Assembly: GCA_019113005.1 (NCBI GenBank)
Contig: DXIE01000035.1
Location: 55,093-119,092 of the forward strand
Origin: Candidatus Butyricicoccus avistercoris
Lineage (GTDB): Bacteria; Bacillota; Clostridia; Oscillospirales; Butyricicoccaceae
DNA: 64,000 nucleotides
Direction of reading: 5' to 3'
The position numbers and the translations under genes were made by a program. Under the pieces are notes generated by a model that did no database searches, was not told the origin of the DNA, and saw only the letters and a list, made by a program, of their open reading frames with translations. Positions within the stretch are counted from its first letter, which is position 1; each line of letters begins with the position of its first letter. Shown here in pieces: positions 36,110 to 44,524 of the stretch.

Positions 36110-36147
36110 AAATCCTCTTAAGCCTTGAGCCTAAGAGGATTTAACTT
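36110..36147. terminator. bidirectional terminator, AI-2E gene / transketolase
   Basis: Stem AAATCCTCTTA / TAAGAGGATTT (36110-36120 with 36132-36142), with A-rich left flank and AACTTTTTT on the right. Confidence 0.8.
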
Positions 36148-36155
36148 TTTTAAAA

Positions 36156-37121
36156 TTACTTACGAGCAATAGCCTTTTTAACAGCAGCAATAATATTTTC
36201 AGCAGTTAAGCCATACTCTTCCTGAAGGAACTTCTGAGCACCAACTTGTCCGAAACGGTCTTCAACACCAACCATTTCCATTACAACTGGCTTATTCTTT
36301 GCAAGAACATTAGCAACAGCAGAACCAAGACCAGTTTTAACATTGTGGTTTTCAGCAGTTACGATGCAGCCAGTTTCTTCTGCACACTTAACAATCAGTT
36401 CTTCGTCGATTGGCTTCCAAGTGAACATATCAACAACCTTAGCAGAGATACCTTCAGCCTTTAAAGCTTCCTCAGCCTTTAGAGCCTCATCAACCATAAT
36501 GCCAGAAGCGATAATTGTAACGTCTTTACCCTCTCTAAGAGTAACGCCCTTACCGATTTCAAATTCAGCACCATCATCATAAACCTTAACAATGCCCTTA
36601 CGAACCATACGCATATAAGAGAACTTATCAGATGCAGCAAGCTTCTTAGTTAGGTCATATAACATAGCATAGTCGGTAGGGTCAACAACAACAGCCTCAG
36701 GAATAGCCATATAAATAGCCATATCTTCAAAAGGCATATGTGTACCGCCGTTATAAGCTGCAACAACTCCTGGGTCAGAACCTACGATATGTACAGGCAG
36801 TTTAGCATATGCACAAGACATAAATGCTTGGTCATATACACGACGAGAAGCAAAACAACCGAAAGAATGTACAAAAACAGTACGACCAGTTGCTGTAAGA
36901 CCAGCAGCAACGCCTACTGCATTAGCCTCAGCGATACCAGCGTTAAAAGTCTGCTTTGGAAATTCCTTTTCAAGCTTCTTTGTGTTGATACAACCGTAAA
37001 GGTCACAATCAATATGACAAACCTTATCGCTTGCAGCCATCATTTCCTGCATAGCGGTTACATAAGCATCACGATTTGCACGAGAATCGCTCTCATGCTT
37101 ACCAATAACATTGAAATTCAT
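36156..37121 (-). CDS. transketolase, C-terminal subunit
   Basis: 321 residues, the Pyr and C-terminal domains of transketolase. The catalytic Glu lies in FNAGIAEANAVGVAAGL near residue 63, then HSFGCFASRRVYDQ and the C-terminal TAENHNVKTGLGSAVA. With the N-terminal subunit encoded 15 bases upstream it makes the TPP enzyme that moves two-carbon units between sugar phosphates. Splitting into two genes is normal for many Clostridia and Archaea, so it is not a broken gene. Confidence 0.94.
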   Translation of the reverse strand: MNFNVIGKHESDSRANRDAYVTAMQEMMAASDKVCHIDCDLYGCINTKKLEKEFPKQTFNAGIAEANAVGVAAGLTATGRTVFVHSFGCFASRRVYDQAFMSCAYAKLPVHIVGSDPGVVAAYNGGTHMPFEDMAIYMAIPEAVVVDPTDYAMLYDLTKKLAASDKFSYMRMVRKGIVKVYDDGAEFEIGKGVTLREGKDVTIIASGIMVDEALKAEEALKAEGISAKVVDMFTWKPIDEELIVKCAEETGCIVTAENHNVKTGLGSAVANVLAKNKPVVMEMVGVEDRFGQVGAQKFLQEEYGLTAENIIAAVKKAIARK

Positions 37122-37136
37122 TATTTCATACCCTCC

Positions 37137-37988
37137 TTACTGTGCCTTTACCTTAGCAAGTTCAGCCTCAGCAGCTGCGATAGCCTCGTCCCACTGCTCC
37201 TTAGATGGCTGAGATGAGTGTGCACCAGTAGGCTCTGCAAAAGTTGCACCCTTACCTTTGGTTGTATTTAGCACAATACAGGTTGGCTTGCCCTTGCAGT
37301 CATAAGCTGACATAACAGCATCATAAATCTGCTCAACGTCGTTACCGTTTTCAACATTTATAACATTCCAGCCGAAAGCATCAAATTTAGCACCAATGCC
37401 CTTAGCATGACCCATAATTTCTTCAACCTTGCCATCAAGCTGCATCTTGTTATCATCAACAAGGCAAACAAGGTTGTCAAGTTTATAGTGTGCAGCAAAC
37501 TGAGCAGCTTCCCAAACCTGACCTTCATCACATTCGCCATCACCAACGAATACGAATACATGGCTGTCACGCTCGTCCATCTTGTTGCCAAGAGCAGCAC
37601 CAACAGCAGTAGAAATACCTTGACCCAGTGAACCTGTTGTTAGGTCGATACCAAGGGTTTTAGTGCGGTCGGTATGAGATGGGAAATTTGTATGAGGCTT
37701 ATTTAAAGTGTAAGCTTCTTCGATTGGATAAAAGCCCTTAAGACCTAAAGTTGCATACATAGCAGGGCCTGCATGACCCTTACTCATTACGCACCAGTCA
37801 CGGTCTTCCCAGCAAGGATTTTTAGGGTCTACCTTCATTACTTCTCCGTACAGAACTGCGAGTGCTTCTACAACAGACATTGAACCACCAACATGACCAA
37901 AACCAAGAGAACCAATAGTTTTCAGTGTTTCCAGTCTGATTTCAGCGGCAAATACACGCAGTGCCTGCATTTTTTCTGCTTTCTGCAT
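37137..37988 (-). CDS. transketolase, N-terminal subunit
   Basis: 283 residues, the PP (TPP-binding) domain. Motifs: GFGHVGGSMSVVEAL, MSKGHAGPAMYATL, DLTTGSLGQGIS and the TPP-Mg signature GDGECDEGQVWEAA ... LVDDNKMQLDG (Asp to Asn). It forms the active enzyme with the adjacent C-terminal subunit. The operon is divergent from a DeoR-type regulator across 351 bases that contain several GTTCA/TGAAC half sites. AGGTAGGTG lies upstream of the ATG. Confidence 0.94.
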   Translation of the reverse strand: MQKAEKMQALRVFAAEIRLETLKTIGSLGFGHVGGSMSVVEALAVLYGEVMKVDPKNPCWEDRDWCVMSKGHAGPAMYATLGLKGFYPIEEAYTLNKPHTNFPSHTDRTKTLGIDLTTGSLGQGISTAVGAALGNKMDERDSHVFVFVGDGECDEGQVWEAAQFAAHYKLDNLVCLVDDNKMQLDGKVEEIMGHAKGIGAKFDAFGWNVINVENGNDVEQIYDAVMSAYDCKGKPTCIVLNTTKGKGATFAEPTGAHSSQPSKEQWDEAIAAAEAELAKVKAQ

Positions 37989-38339
37989 TTAATACACCTA
38001 CCTACTTATATTATTTTCACATAGAACAATAAAATTATGAACGACACCCCTGCCATTCATTACTTCACTATATTAACATTTTTTTTTGTTCTTTTCAATG
38101 CTTTATGATAATTTTATATGAACTATTTTGGCATTTTTTGTTCAGTTTTTCCAAAGTTATTATAAAAATAGCTACAATTATATATTTGTTAGTTGATTTT
38201 TCTTTAACTTCTGATAAAATTAAATTATAAGCATTATATCAGTAGAAATGTTTATTTATTTTTCAGATTTTATGTTTTTATAAATCTATTTGACAGTTAT
38301 TTTGTTATATTAATACTTTGTGGGGGTTCATCTTTTATT
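37989..38339. promoter_or_regulatory. divergent regulatory region, transketolase / DeoR regulator
   Basis: 351 bases, very AT-rich, no ORF. TTGACA at about 38290 is a candidate -35 for the DeoR gene, with only a poor -10 (ATACTT at 17 bases). GAAC/GTTC half sites recur: AGAAC and TGAAC near 38023-38044, TTGTTC near 38086 and TGAAC ... GTTCA near 38118-38143. These could be operator sites for the DeoR protein. Confidence 0.4.
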
Positions 38340-39098
38340 ATGAAAATCAGTCGTTTAAACTCTATTGAGCAATACGTTATAGCAAAAGAAACCGTATCTA
38401 TTGATGAACTTTGTGAAGTTTTTGGTGTGTCAAAAAACACCATAAGACGTGACCTAAACGACCTTGAAGTAAGAGGTCATATAACTAAAGTTTATGGTGG
38501 TGTAACTGCCGTTTGCTCTCCTTGCTCAAACTTATCTACTCCTGCAAGGAGTGCTATACATTCATCTGATAAAAATTTAATCGGCAGACTTGCTGCAAAT
38601 CAGGTGATTGATGGTGACACCATATTTATTGACTCTGGTACAACAACGCTCTGTGTACTTCGCCATTTAACAACAAAAAAAGGGCTTACCATAGTGACAC
38701 ATTCACTTGCTGCTATGGCTGAGGCATCAAAATATGATAATATGAATTTAATTTGTCCTGGTGGTATTTATAGCTCACCTACCGATTCATTTGTGGGACT
38801 TTCAACCTTTGAAACATTGTCTGGTATGACTATAAATAAAGCTTTTATGGCTGCAAGTGGTGTTTCCATTGAATGTGGAATGACAAACACAACATTTTTA
38901 GAGGCTGAAATTAAACGTGGAGTTGTACACAAAGCAGAAAAAGTGTATCTTATGGCAGACAGCTCAAAACTTAATAAAAAAGCGGTTATTTCTTTTTGTA
39001 AACTTGGTGAGCTTTCAGGCTTTATTACCGATTGCAAACCACCTGAGCCATATTATGAATTTTTTAAATCCAATGGTATTAAAATGCTCTATGAGTAA
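38340..39098 (+). CDS. DeoR family transcriptional regulator
   Basis: 252 residues. N-terminal DeoR winged helix (SIDELCEVFGVSKNTIRRDLNDLE, about 17-40, with ITKVYGGV after it) and a DeoRC sugar-phosphate-binding domain (DTIFIDSGTTTLCVLRHL, MAASGVSIECGMT, MADSSKLNKKA). Such proteins usually repress sugar-catabolic genes until a phosphorylated sugar binds. Its position opposite the transketolase operon suggests it controls it. A purine-rich GTGGGGG lies upstream of the ATG. Confidence 0.92.
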   Translation: MKISRLNSIEQYVIAKETVSIDELCEVFGVSKNTIRRDLNDLEVRGHITKVYGGVTAVCSPCSNLSTPARSAIHSSDKNLIGRLAANQVIDGDTIFIDSGTTTLCVLRHLTTKKGLTIVTHSLAAMAEASKYDNMNLICPGGIYSSPTDSFVGLSTFETLSGMTINKAFMAASGVSIECGMTNTTFLEAEIKRGVVHKAEKVYLMADSSKLNKKAVISFCKLGELSGFITDCKPPEPYYEFFKSNGIKMLYE

Positions 39099-39101
39099 GA
39101 A

Positions 39102-39137
39102 AACAGGCAAGCTTATTAGCTTGCCTGTTTTTTTGTT
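39102..39137 (+). terminator. terminator after the DeoR gene
   Basis: Stem AACAGGCAAGC / GCTTGCCTGTT (39102-39112 with 39119-39129), then TTTTTTG. Confidence 0.85.
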
Positions 39138-39140
39138 GTT

Positions 39141-41549
39141 TTATATTTTCGTCATAAACTGACTTGCACTTTTCGAAAGTAGTCGTTTTGTTCCCTTGGT
39201 ATCAAACGCAATTTCCAGTAAAAAATCTCCACCCATAGGTTTTGAGCTTGTTATAAGCCCTTCTCCAAAGGCTCTGTGTTTAACCCTATCTCCAACGTTA
39301 AACAGTGATGTTTGTGCACTTGTTAACGGTATAGAGGCTGCTTTTTTCTCTATATATGCAGCAGTTTTATAAGCTTGTGCTATAACATTTGCATTTTTCT
39401 GCTTATAATCGCTTTCCTGTTTGTCAATCATTGCTTGCTGCATTTGCTGACGCTTTGATATATTAGAATCAATTAAATTTTCTGGAATTTCCTCTAAAAA
39501 ACGTGATGGTCTTGCATATTGTGTACGACCATAAAGCATTCTACGCTCTGTACAGGTTATATGCAGCTGATTTTTAGCTCTTGTAACCGCAACATAACAA
39601 AGTCTACGTTCTTCTTCAAGAAGTTCATCGTTTTCGGTTGACCTAAATGATGGAAACAAACCTTCTTCCATTCCGCTTAAAAATACTACTGGAAATTCCA
39701 GTCCTTTTGCTGAATGCATTGTCATCATTAAAACAGCATCTTCATCTTCTGATGTTTTATCTGCGTCGGTATAAAGTGCCATATCCTCTAAAAATCCTGA
39801 AAGAGTTGGATTTTCTGAGTTTTCACTGTATTCGATTATAGTGGATTTTAACTCCATAATATTATCTAATCTGTTTTGTGACTCAACATCACCTTTATTT
39901 TCAAGCATTTCAGCATAACCAGTTTTATCAAGCATTTCATCATAAAGCTCTGGAAGTGCTAAAACATCTCTTTTATCTCTTAAATCCTCAATTATCTCTA
40001 TAAATTTAAGCATAGCATTTGATGAACGTGAGATTGACTGATAGTTTTTAGCATTTTGCAAAACTTCATATAGTGAAATACCGTTTCTTGCAGCTTCATC
40101 TTCTGCAAGTTCTATTGACCTGTCACCAATCTTTCTAGCTGGAACATTTACAATTCGCTTTAATCTCAGTGTATCTGATGGATTTTCAATCACCCACAAA
40201 TAAGCGAACATATCACGAATTTCTGCACGAGAGAAGAAATCTCTGCCTTTATAAATTCGATATGGTATAGAGTTTCGACGAAATGCACCTTCCAAACTGT
40301 TTGAAAGTGCATTATTTCGGTATAATACAGCGAAGTCACTCCATTTCATACCTTTTTCTACACCCTCAACTATACATTCAGCAATGTATGATGCCTCGCC
40401 CTCTTGTGTATCTGAACGGTGAAGTTTAATTTTATTGCCACCTGAATTATCTGTCCAAAGCTCTTTGCCTTTTCGGTTAAGATTATTTCTTATTATCTCA
40501 TTTGCCGCACATAAAATAGTATCTGTTGAGCGATAATTTTGCTCTAATCTAATTGTTTTAGCATCTGGATATTGCTGCTCAAATTCCAAGATATTAGCGA
40601 TTGTAGCACCTCTAAATTTATAAATACTTTGGTCATCATCGCCAACAACACATAAATTATTTTTTCCGCCCGCAAGCAGACTTGTTAAAACATATTGTGC
40701 ATGGTTTGTGTCTTGGTATTCGTCAACAAGCACATATCTAAATTTTTGCTGATAATATTCTCTTATATCCTGATTATCTCTTAAAAGCTCAACCGTTTTC
40801 ATAATAATATCATCAAAATCAAGTGCATTTGCCTCTTTCATTTTCTTTTGATACAGTGTGTAAACGTCTGATACTTTGCCTTTATAGTAATCTCCAGCCG
40901 CCTGAACTGCATAAAGCCTTGCACTTATAAGGTTATCTTTTGCCATTGAAATTTCATTCATCATCTTTTTAGGGTCAAAAGCCTTATCGTCCATGTTAAG
41001 CTGTTTTAAAATATCGGTTATAACACGTTTTTTATCATCTTCATCATAGATTGTAAAATTATCTTTATAACCTATTTTTTCAATATCACGTCTTAAAATT
41101 CTAAGACAAGCTGTGTGGAAAGCATAAGCCCAAACTGCCATAGAATCTCGCTCACCGATTGCACGAGTTAATCTTTCCTTTAGCTCTCTTGCAGCTTTAT
41201 TAGTAAAAGTGATTGCTATAACTTCCCAAGGTTTAGCTGGCTCTACTGCACAGAGTTTTTCAGCTTTTTCTCTGTTTTCCTCAAGCGGATTATTAAGATA
41301 ATCCATTAAAAATCGTAAATCTTCTTCTGTTGCATTTTGTGGTGCGAAATCGCTTTCTTTACCAAAACGCAATATATTTATAATTCTATTTATAAGCACA
41401 GTAGTTTTACCACTTCCTGCACCTGCAAGTATTAAAAGTGGCCCTTCTGTTTGCATAACCGCACTACGCTGCATTTCATTGAGGCTTGCAAATTTTCTTT
41501 CGATTATAGCCTTACGAATTGCTGAATATTGAATATCGAATTTTGTCAT
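39141..41549 (-). CDS. pcrA: ATP-dependent DNA helicase PcrA/UvrD
   Basis: 802 residues, superfamily 1 helicase. Q motif LNEMQRSAV, Walker A LAGAGSGKTT near residue 42, AITFTNKAARELKER (Ia), DFDDII, Walker B VDEYQDTN, VGDDDQSIYKFRGA (III), LEQNYRS (IV), MTMHSAKGLEFPVVFL (V) and VAVTRAKNQL (VI). The C-terminus (GDRVKHRAFGEGLI ... FDTKGTKRLL) is the PcrA RNA-polymerase-binding Tudor-like module. PcrA acts in nucleotide-excision repair, fork restart and removal of recombinase filaments. Single gene. Confidence 0.95.
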   Translation of the reverse strand: MTKFDIQYSAIRKAIIERKFASLNEMQRSAVMQTEGPLLILAGAGSGKTTVLINRIINILRFGKESDFAPQNATEEDLRFLMDYLNNPLEENREKAEKLCAVEPAKPWEVIAITFTNKAARELKERLTRAIGERDSMAVWAYAFHTACLRILRRDIEKIGYKDNFTIYDEDDKKRVITDILKQLNMDDKAFDPKKMMNEISMAKDNLISARLYAVQAAGDYYKGKVSDVYTLYQKKMKEANALDFDDIIMKTVELLRDNQDIREYYQQKFRYVLVDEYQDTNHAQYVLTSLLAGGKNNLCVVGDDDQSIYKFRGATIANILEFEQQYPDAKTIRLEQNYRSTDTILCAANEIIRNNLNRKGKELWTDNSGGNKIKLHRSDTQEGEASYIAECIVEGVEKGMKWSDFAVLYRNNALSNSLEGAFRRNSIPYRIYKGRDFFSRAEIRDMFAYLWVIENPSDTLRLKRIVNVPARKIGDRSIELAEDEAARNGISLYEVLQNAKNYQSISRSSNAMLKFIEIIEDLRDKRDVLALPELYDEMLDKTGYAEMLENKGDVESQNRLDNIMELKSTIIEYSENSENPTLSGFLEDMALYTDADKTSEDEDAVLMMTMHSAKGLEFPVVFLSGMEEGLFPSFRSTENDELLEEERRLCYVAVTRAKNQLHITCTERRMLYGRTQYARPSRFLEEIPENLIDSNISKRQQMQQAMIDKQESDYKQKNANVIAQAYKTAAYIEKKAASIPLTSAQTSLFNVGDRVKHRAFGEGLITSSKPMGGDFLLEIAFDTKGTKRLLSKSASQFMTKI

Positions 41550-41636
41550 ATCTAAAAATCCTTTTCACAAAACTGAATTTCCGTTTTATTATATCATAGA
41601 TTTACAAGCTATCACAAGTAAAGTCTGATTAAGCAC

Positions 41637-41664
41637 AAAAAGAGCCTATTAAAAAGGCTCTTTT
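41637..41664 (-). terminator. terminator of the spoIIA operon
   Basis: Stem of about eleven bases (AAAAGAGCCT / AGGCTCTTTT) that overlaps the sigF stop codon; on the minus strand it is followed by TTTTTGTG. Confidence 0.8.
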
Positions 41665-42370
41665 ACTCCAATATTTGCTTTCTCATTCGCTCAACTGCTT
41701 TTTTCTCAAGTCTTGACACTTGAACCTGTGATACTCCGAGTAATTTTGCACATTGTTGCTGGGTCATATTTCGCTCATATCTGAGCCGAATTATTTGTGC
41801 CTCACGTTCTGGCAGTTCATCTATCATCTGCCATAAGGCGAGCTTATTTGTTATGTGTTCTTCTATGCCTTCATCACCTATAAGCTCGCCAAGGGCAGAA
41901 CCGTCCTCACCTACCTCTCTTTGAAGTGAATCGGTTGACTGAGTTGCCTGTTCACACATAGCAACTTCTTCGACTGATAAGCCAGAAGCATTTGCAAGCT
42001 CTGAAATTGTCACTTCCCTGCCGAGTTCATTTTCAAGCTTATTTTGTAACTGCTTTAATTTTATCGACTGCTCTTTAACAGAACGACTGACTTTTACGCT
42101 TCCATCATCACGCAAAAATCTGCGTATTTCTCCTGCGATTTTAGGCACAGCATATGTAGAAAACTGAGTGCCAAAATCGCCATCAAAACCATTAACCGCT
42201 TTTATAAACCCTAAACATGCAAGCTGATATAAATCATCTTGTTCAACACCACGATTTGTGTAGCGTTTTACAATCGACCATATAAGACCACTATTTTTTA
42301 TTATTAATTTTTCGCCCGCAAGCTTATCACCTGTTTGAGCTTTTTTTATAAGCTCTAATTGTTCACTCAC
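41663..42370 (-). CDS. sigF: forespore sigma factor SigF
   Basis: 235 residues, a sigma-70 family factor with regions 2, 3 and 4: GLIWSIVKRYTNRGVEQDDLYQLACLGFIKAV (2.1-2.2), FSTYAVPKIAGEIRRFLRDDGSVKVSRS (2.3-3.0) and the C-terminal MTQQQCAKLLGVSQVQVSRLEKKA helix-turn-helix (4.2). The match to SpoIIAC is clear. It is the first forespore-specific sigma factor in endospore formation, held by SpoIIAB until SpoIIAA frees it. The ATG overlaps the spoIIAB stop (four bases). Confidence 0.96.
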   Translation of the reverse strand: MSEQLELIKKAQTGDKLAGEKLIIKNSGLIWSIVKRYTNRGVEQDDLYQLACLGFIKAVNGFDGDFGTQFSTYAVPKIAGEIRRFLRDDGSVKVSRSVKEQSIKLKQLQNKLENELGREVTISELANASGLSVEEVAMCEQATQSTDSLQREVGEDGSALGELIGDEGIEEHITNKLALWQMIDELPEREAQIIRLRYERNMTQQQCAKLLGVSQVQVSRLEKKAVERMRKQILE

Positions 42371-42810
42371 TGACGTTCCTCCCGTCCTCTGATTTTTTTA
42401 ATCAGTGTGACTTGAGTTCCTTTATGTAATTTAGATTGTACCTTGAGCTTGTCCGTAAAGCTCTCCATAATTGTAAAGCCCATTCCAGAACGTTGTTCAT
42501 CTCCTGTGGTAAACATAGGCTGTCTTGCTCTTTCTATGTCCTCTATTCCACAGCCTGAGTCCTTAACTTTAATCTCAGCTATATTATCTTCAAACAGTCT
42601 AACTGTTATACTTATTGTTCCTAGCCTGTCACGATATCCATGCACTACGGCATTTGTAACCGCTTCTGAAACAATAGTTTTTATGTCGTTTAACTCCTCC
42701 ATAGTCGGGTCGAGTTGAGCCACAAAAGCTGCTACTGTTTGGCGTGCAAAGCTTTCATTTACCGAGCGACTTTCCAATTTAATTGACATTTTATTTGTTA
42801 CTTGTTTCAT
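42367..42810 (-). CDS. spoIIAB: anti-sigma F factor and serine kinase SpoIIAB
   Basis: 147 residues. GHKL kinase fold with VSEAVTNAVVHGY (N box), KDSGCGIEDIERARQPMFTT (G1) and RSGMGFTIMESF (G2). It binds SigF and phosphorylates SpoIIAA. LDPTMEELNDIKT and QPMFTT match Bacillus SpoIIAB closely. Four bases separate it from spoIIAA, and its stop overlaps sigF, the canonical spoIIA arrangement. Confidence 0.96.
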   Translation of the reverse strand: MKQVTNKMSIKLESRSVNESFARQTVAAFVAQLDPTMEELNDIKTIVSEAVTNAVVHGYRDRLGTISITVRLFEDNIAEIKVKDSGCGIEDIERARQPMFTTGDEQRSGMGFTIMESFTDKLKVQSKLHKGTQVTLIKKIRGREERQ

Positions 42811-42814
42811 TGTT

Positions 42815-43129
42815 TTACACTCCGTCTATAAACTTGATTTTCTTATTAAGACCTGCTGCTTTAAAGATTTTCATTGCATTTTGTGGTGTGCCTTCAACTG
42901 TAAGACTTCGCCCAGTTCGCTCTAATGCCCTTGATAAATTGACAACCACAGCAAGTCCAGAAGAATCCATGAATGTAAGACCAGATAAGTTTAAAACAAT
43001 AGGTGAATCAATATAGAGTGAAACAATATTTTCCTGATAGTTTAAAATTTGTTTTGCCTCATGGTTTCCAAGTTCACCCTCTATAAAAATAACAATTTTA
43101 TCACCCATTCGCTTGTGTGTAATCTGCAT
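42815..43129 (-). CDS. spoIIAA: anti-anti-sigma F factor SpoIIAA
   Basis: 104 residues, STAS domain. The phosphorylated serine lies in LTFMDSSGLAVVVNLSRAL (SSG near residues 57-59). In its dephosphorylated form it binds SpoIIAB and releases SigF. GAGGTG lies before the ATG. First gene of the spoIIA operon; the only space for its promoter is the 85 bases shared with the folC terminator. Confidence 0.95.
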   Translation of the reverse strand: MQITHKRMGDKIVIFIEGELGNHEAKQILNYQENIVSLYIDSPIVLNLSGLTFMDSSGLAVVVNLSRALERTGRSLTVEGTPQNAMKIFKAAGLNKKIKFIDGV

Positions 43130-43148
43130 AAAATTTCACCTCACAAAA

Positions 43149-43180
43149 AAAGCCTGCGAATATAATACTTCACAGGCTTA
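43149..43180 (-). terminator. terminator after folC
   Basis: Stem AAGCCTG-GAA / TTC-CAGGCTT (43150-43160 with about 43169-43179), followed on the minus strand by TTTTTTTG. The loop contains a TATTAT box on the minus strand. Confidence 0.75.
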
Positions 43181-43214
43181 TTTTATAATAAACAAATATT
43201 CTATTTTTGCCGAA

Positions 43215-44459
43215 TTATGTAAGGCTGTTAAAAAAACTCTCTACCTCACCAATCAGATAAAGTGAACCGCAAATTATAACCGCATCTTCCTTGGAAACTT
43301 CAAGAGCTTTTGCAAAAGCATAGTAAGAGTTTTGACAAATATCTACTTTTTTATTAAAACATTTTGCAAGTTCTTCAGCTTTCATAGCTCTAGGGTTATT
43401 AGGCTCGGTTACTGTAATAGAGTCACTGAGTTCATTTAAAATACTGGTGCAAGCCTTTATATCTTTATCAAGTACCATTCCAATAATTAAATGTAGTTTT
43501 CTGTCATTTAAAAGCGTTTTTACTGTACTTGCAATACTCTTTACACCATCTATATTATGTCCACCATCAAGCAAAATTAGTGGTTTTTCATGTATTTTCT
43601 CCATTCTTCCCGAAATCTTAGCACACTCTAACCCTTGCTTTATAGCTTTTTCTGGTATATTCCAGCCAATATTTTTAAGCTCGAAAATTGTCTGTAAAGC
43701 TGTTTGAGCATTTTGAATTTGATGCTCACCTATCATAGAAATTTTATATTGCTCATTTTTAAATGTAAAACTTCCGCCTTTTAAATCACATTTTGACTGA
43801 AAAACTGGTTCAGGCTCGATTATATCAGGTTTTACATTTTTAAGCACTTCAATAACTTCTCTAGCTTGACCACTTGCTGTTACTGCCCTACAGTTTGGCT
43901 TTATAATTCCTGCCTTTGTGCTTGCAATTTCAGAAAGCGTATTGCCTAAAACCTGTACATGGTCAAGTGAAATCGGAGTTATGACAGAAACTTCTGGTTT
44001 TTTTATAATATTGGTCGCATCAAATGAACCGCCTAGACCTGTTTCCAAAACAACAATATCACATTTTTGTTCTAAAAAATATAAAAACGCCAAAGCGGTT
44101 ACAAATTCAAATTCTCCAATTTTTTCACCCTTAGGAATTTTTATATTTTGCTCGGCTTTGCTTACTTTTTCTGTGAGCCTTTCAAGGTCACAATCGTTTA
44201 TCATTTGACCGTTTATTTTTATTCGCTCATTAAATTTTACAAGAAATGGTGAAGTGAAAAGTCCTGTTTTATATCCCGCTTTTTGCATAACGCTTGCAAT
44301 CATGGTTGCGGTGCTGCCCTTGCCATTTGTACCCGCCAAATGTATAAATTTAAGTTTATCCTGTGGATTTTCAAGAGCATCACAAAGTGCTTTTATTCTA
44401 TGAAGTCCCGCTTTTCCCGAGAACCTACCATGCGAGTGAATATGTTCTATTACATTCAT
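43215..44459 (-). CDS. folC: folylpolyglutamate synthase / dihydrofolate synthase
   Basis: About 414 residues, Mur-ligase-like. ATP loop LAGTNGKGSTATM near residue 43, TSPFLVKFNERI, VLETGLGGSFDATNII, SLDHVQVLG and ILLDGGHNIDG, all typical of FolC. It adds glutamate to folates, and in many bacteria also makes dihydrofolate. I start at the ATG at 44459 (MNVIEHIHSHGRF), five bases after AGGTGA; a GTG three codons upstream is possible. It follows valS with a hairpin between, and ends before the spoIIA operon. Confidence 0.93.
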   Translation of the reverse strand: MNVIEHIHSHGRFSGKAGLHRIKALCDALENPQDKLKFIHLAGTNGKGSTATMIASVMQKAGYKTGLFTSPFLVKFNERIKINGQMINDCDLERLTEKVSKAEQNIKIPKGEKIGEFEFVTALAFLYFLEQKCDIVVLETGLGGSFDATNIIKKPEVSVITPISLDHVQVLGNTLSEIASTKAGIIKPNCRAVTASGQAREVIEVLKNVKPDIIEPEPVFQSKCDLKGGSFTFKNEQYKISMIGEHQIQNAQTALQTIFELKNIGWNIPEKAIKQGLECAKISGRMEKIHEKPLILLDGGHNIDGVKSIASTVKTLLNDRKLHLIIGMVLDKDIKACTSILNELSDSITVTEPNNPRAMKAEELAKCFNKKVDICQNSYYAFAKALEVSKEDAVIICGSLYLIGEVESFFNSLT

Positions 44460-44485
44460 ATAAATCACCTATAAGCATAAAAATA

Positions 44486-44524
44486 AGCAGAGGAGATTTT
44501 ATTCTCCCCTGCTGTTAAAATGTT
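44486..44524 (-). terminator. hairpin between valS and folC
   Basis: Stem AGCAGAGGAGA / TCTCCCCTGCT (one mismatch, 44486-44496 with 44503-44513), followed on the minus strand by TATTTTTATG. It may end most valS transcripts while letting some read into folC. Confidence 0.65.

Noticed and set aside
36156..37988. Transketolase encoded by two separate genes, which might look like a broken gene
   Set aside because: Both halves have complete domains, proper ribosome sites and family-like ends. A two-subunit transketolase is normal in many Clostridia and Archaea.
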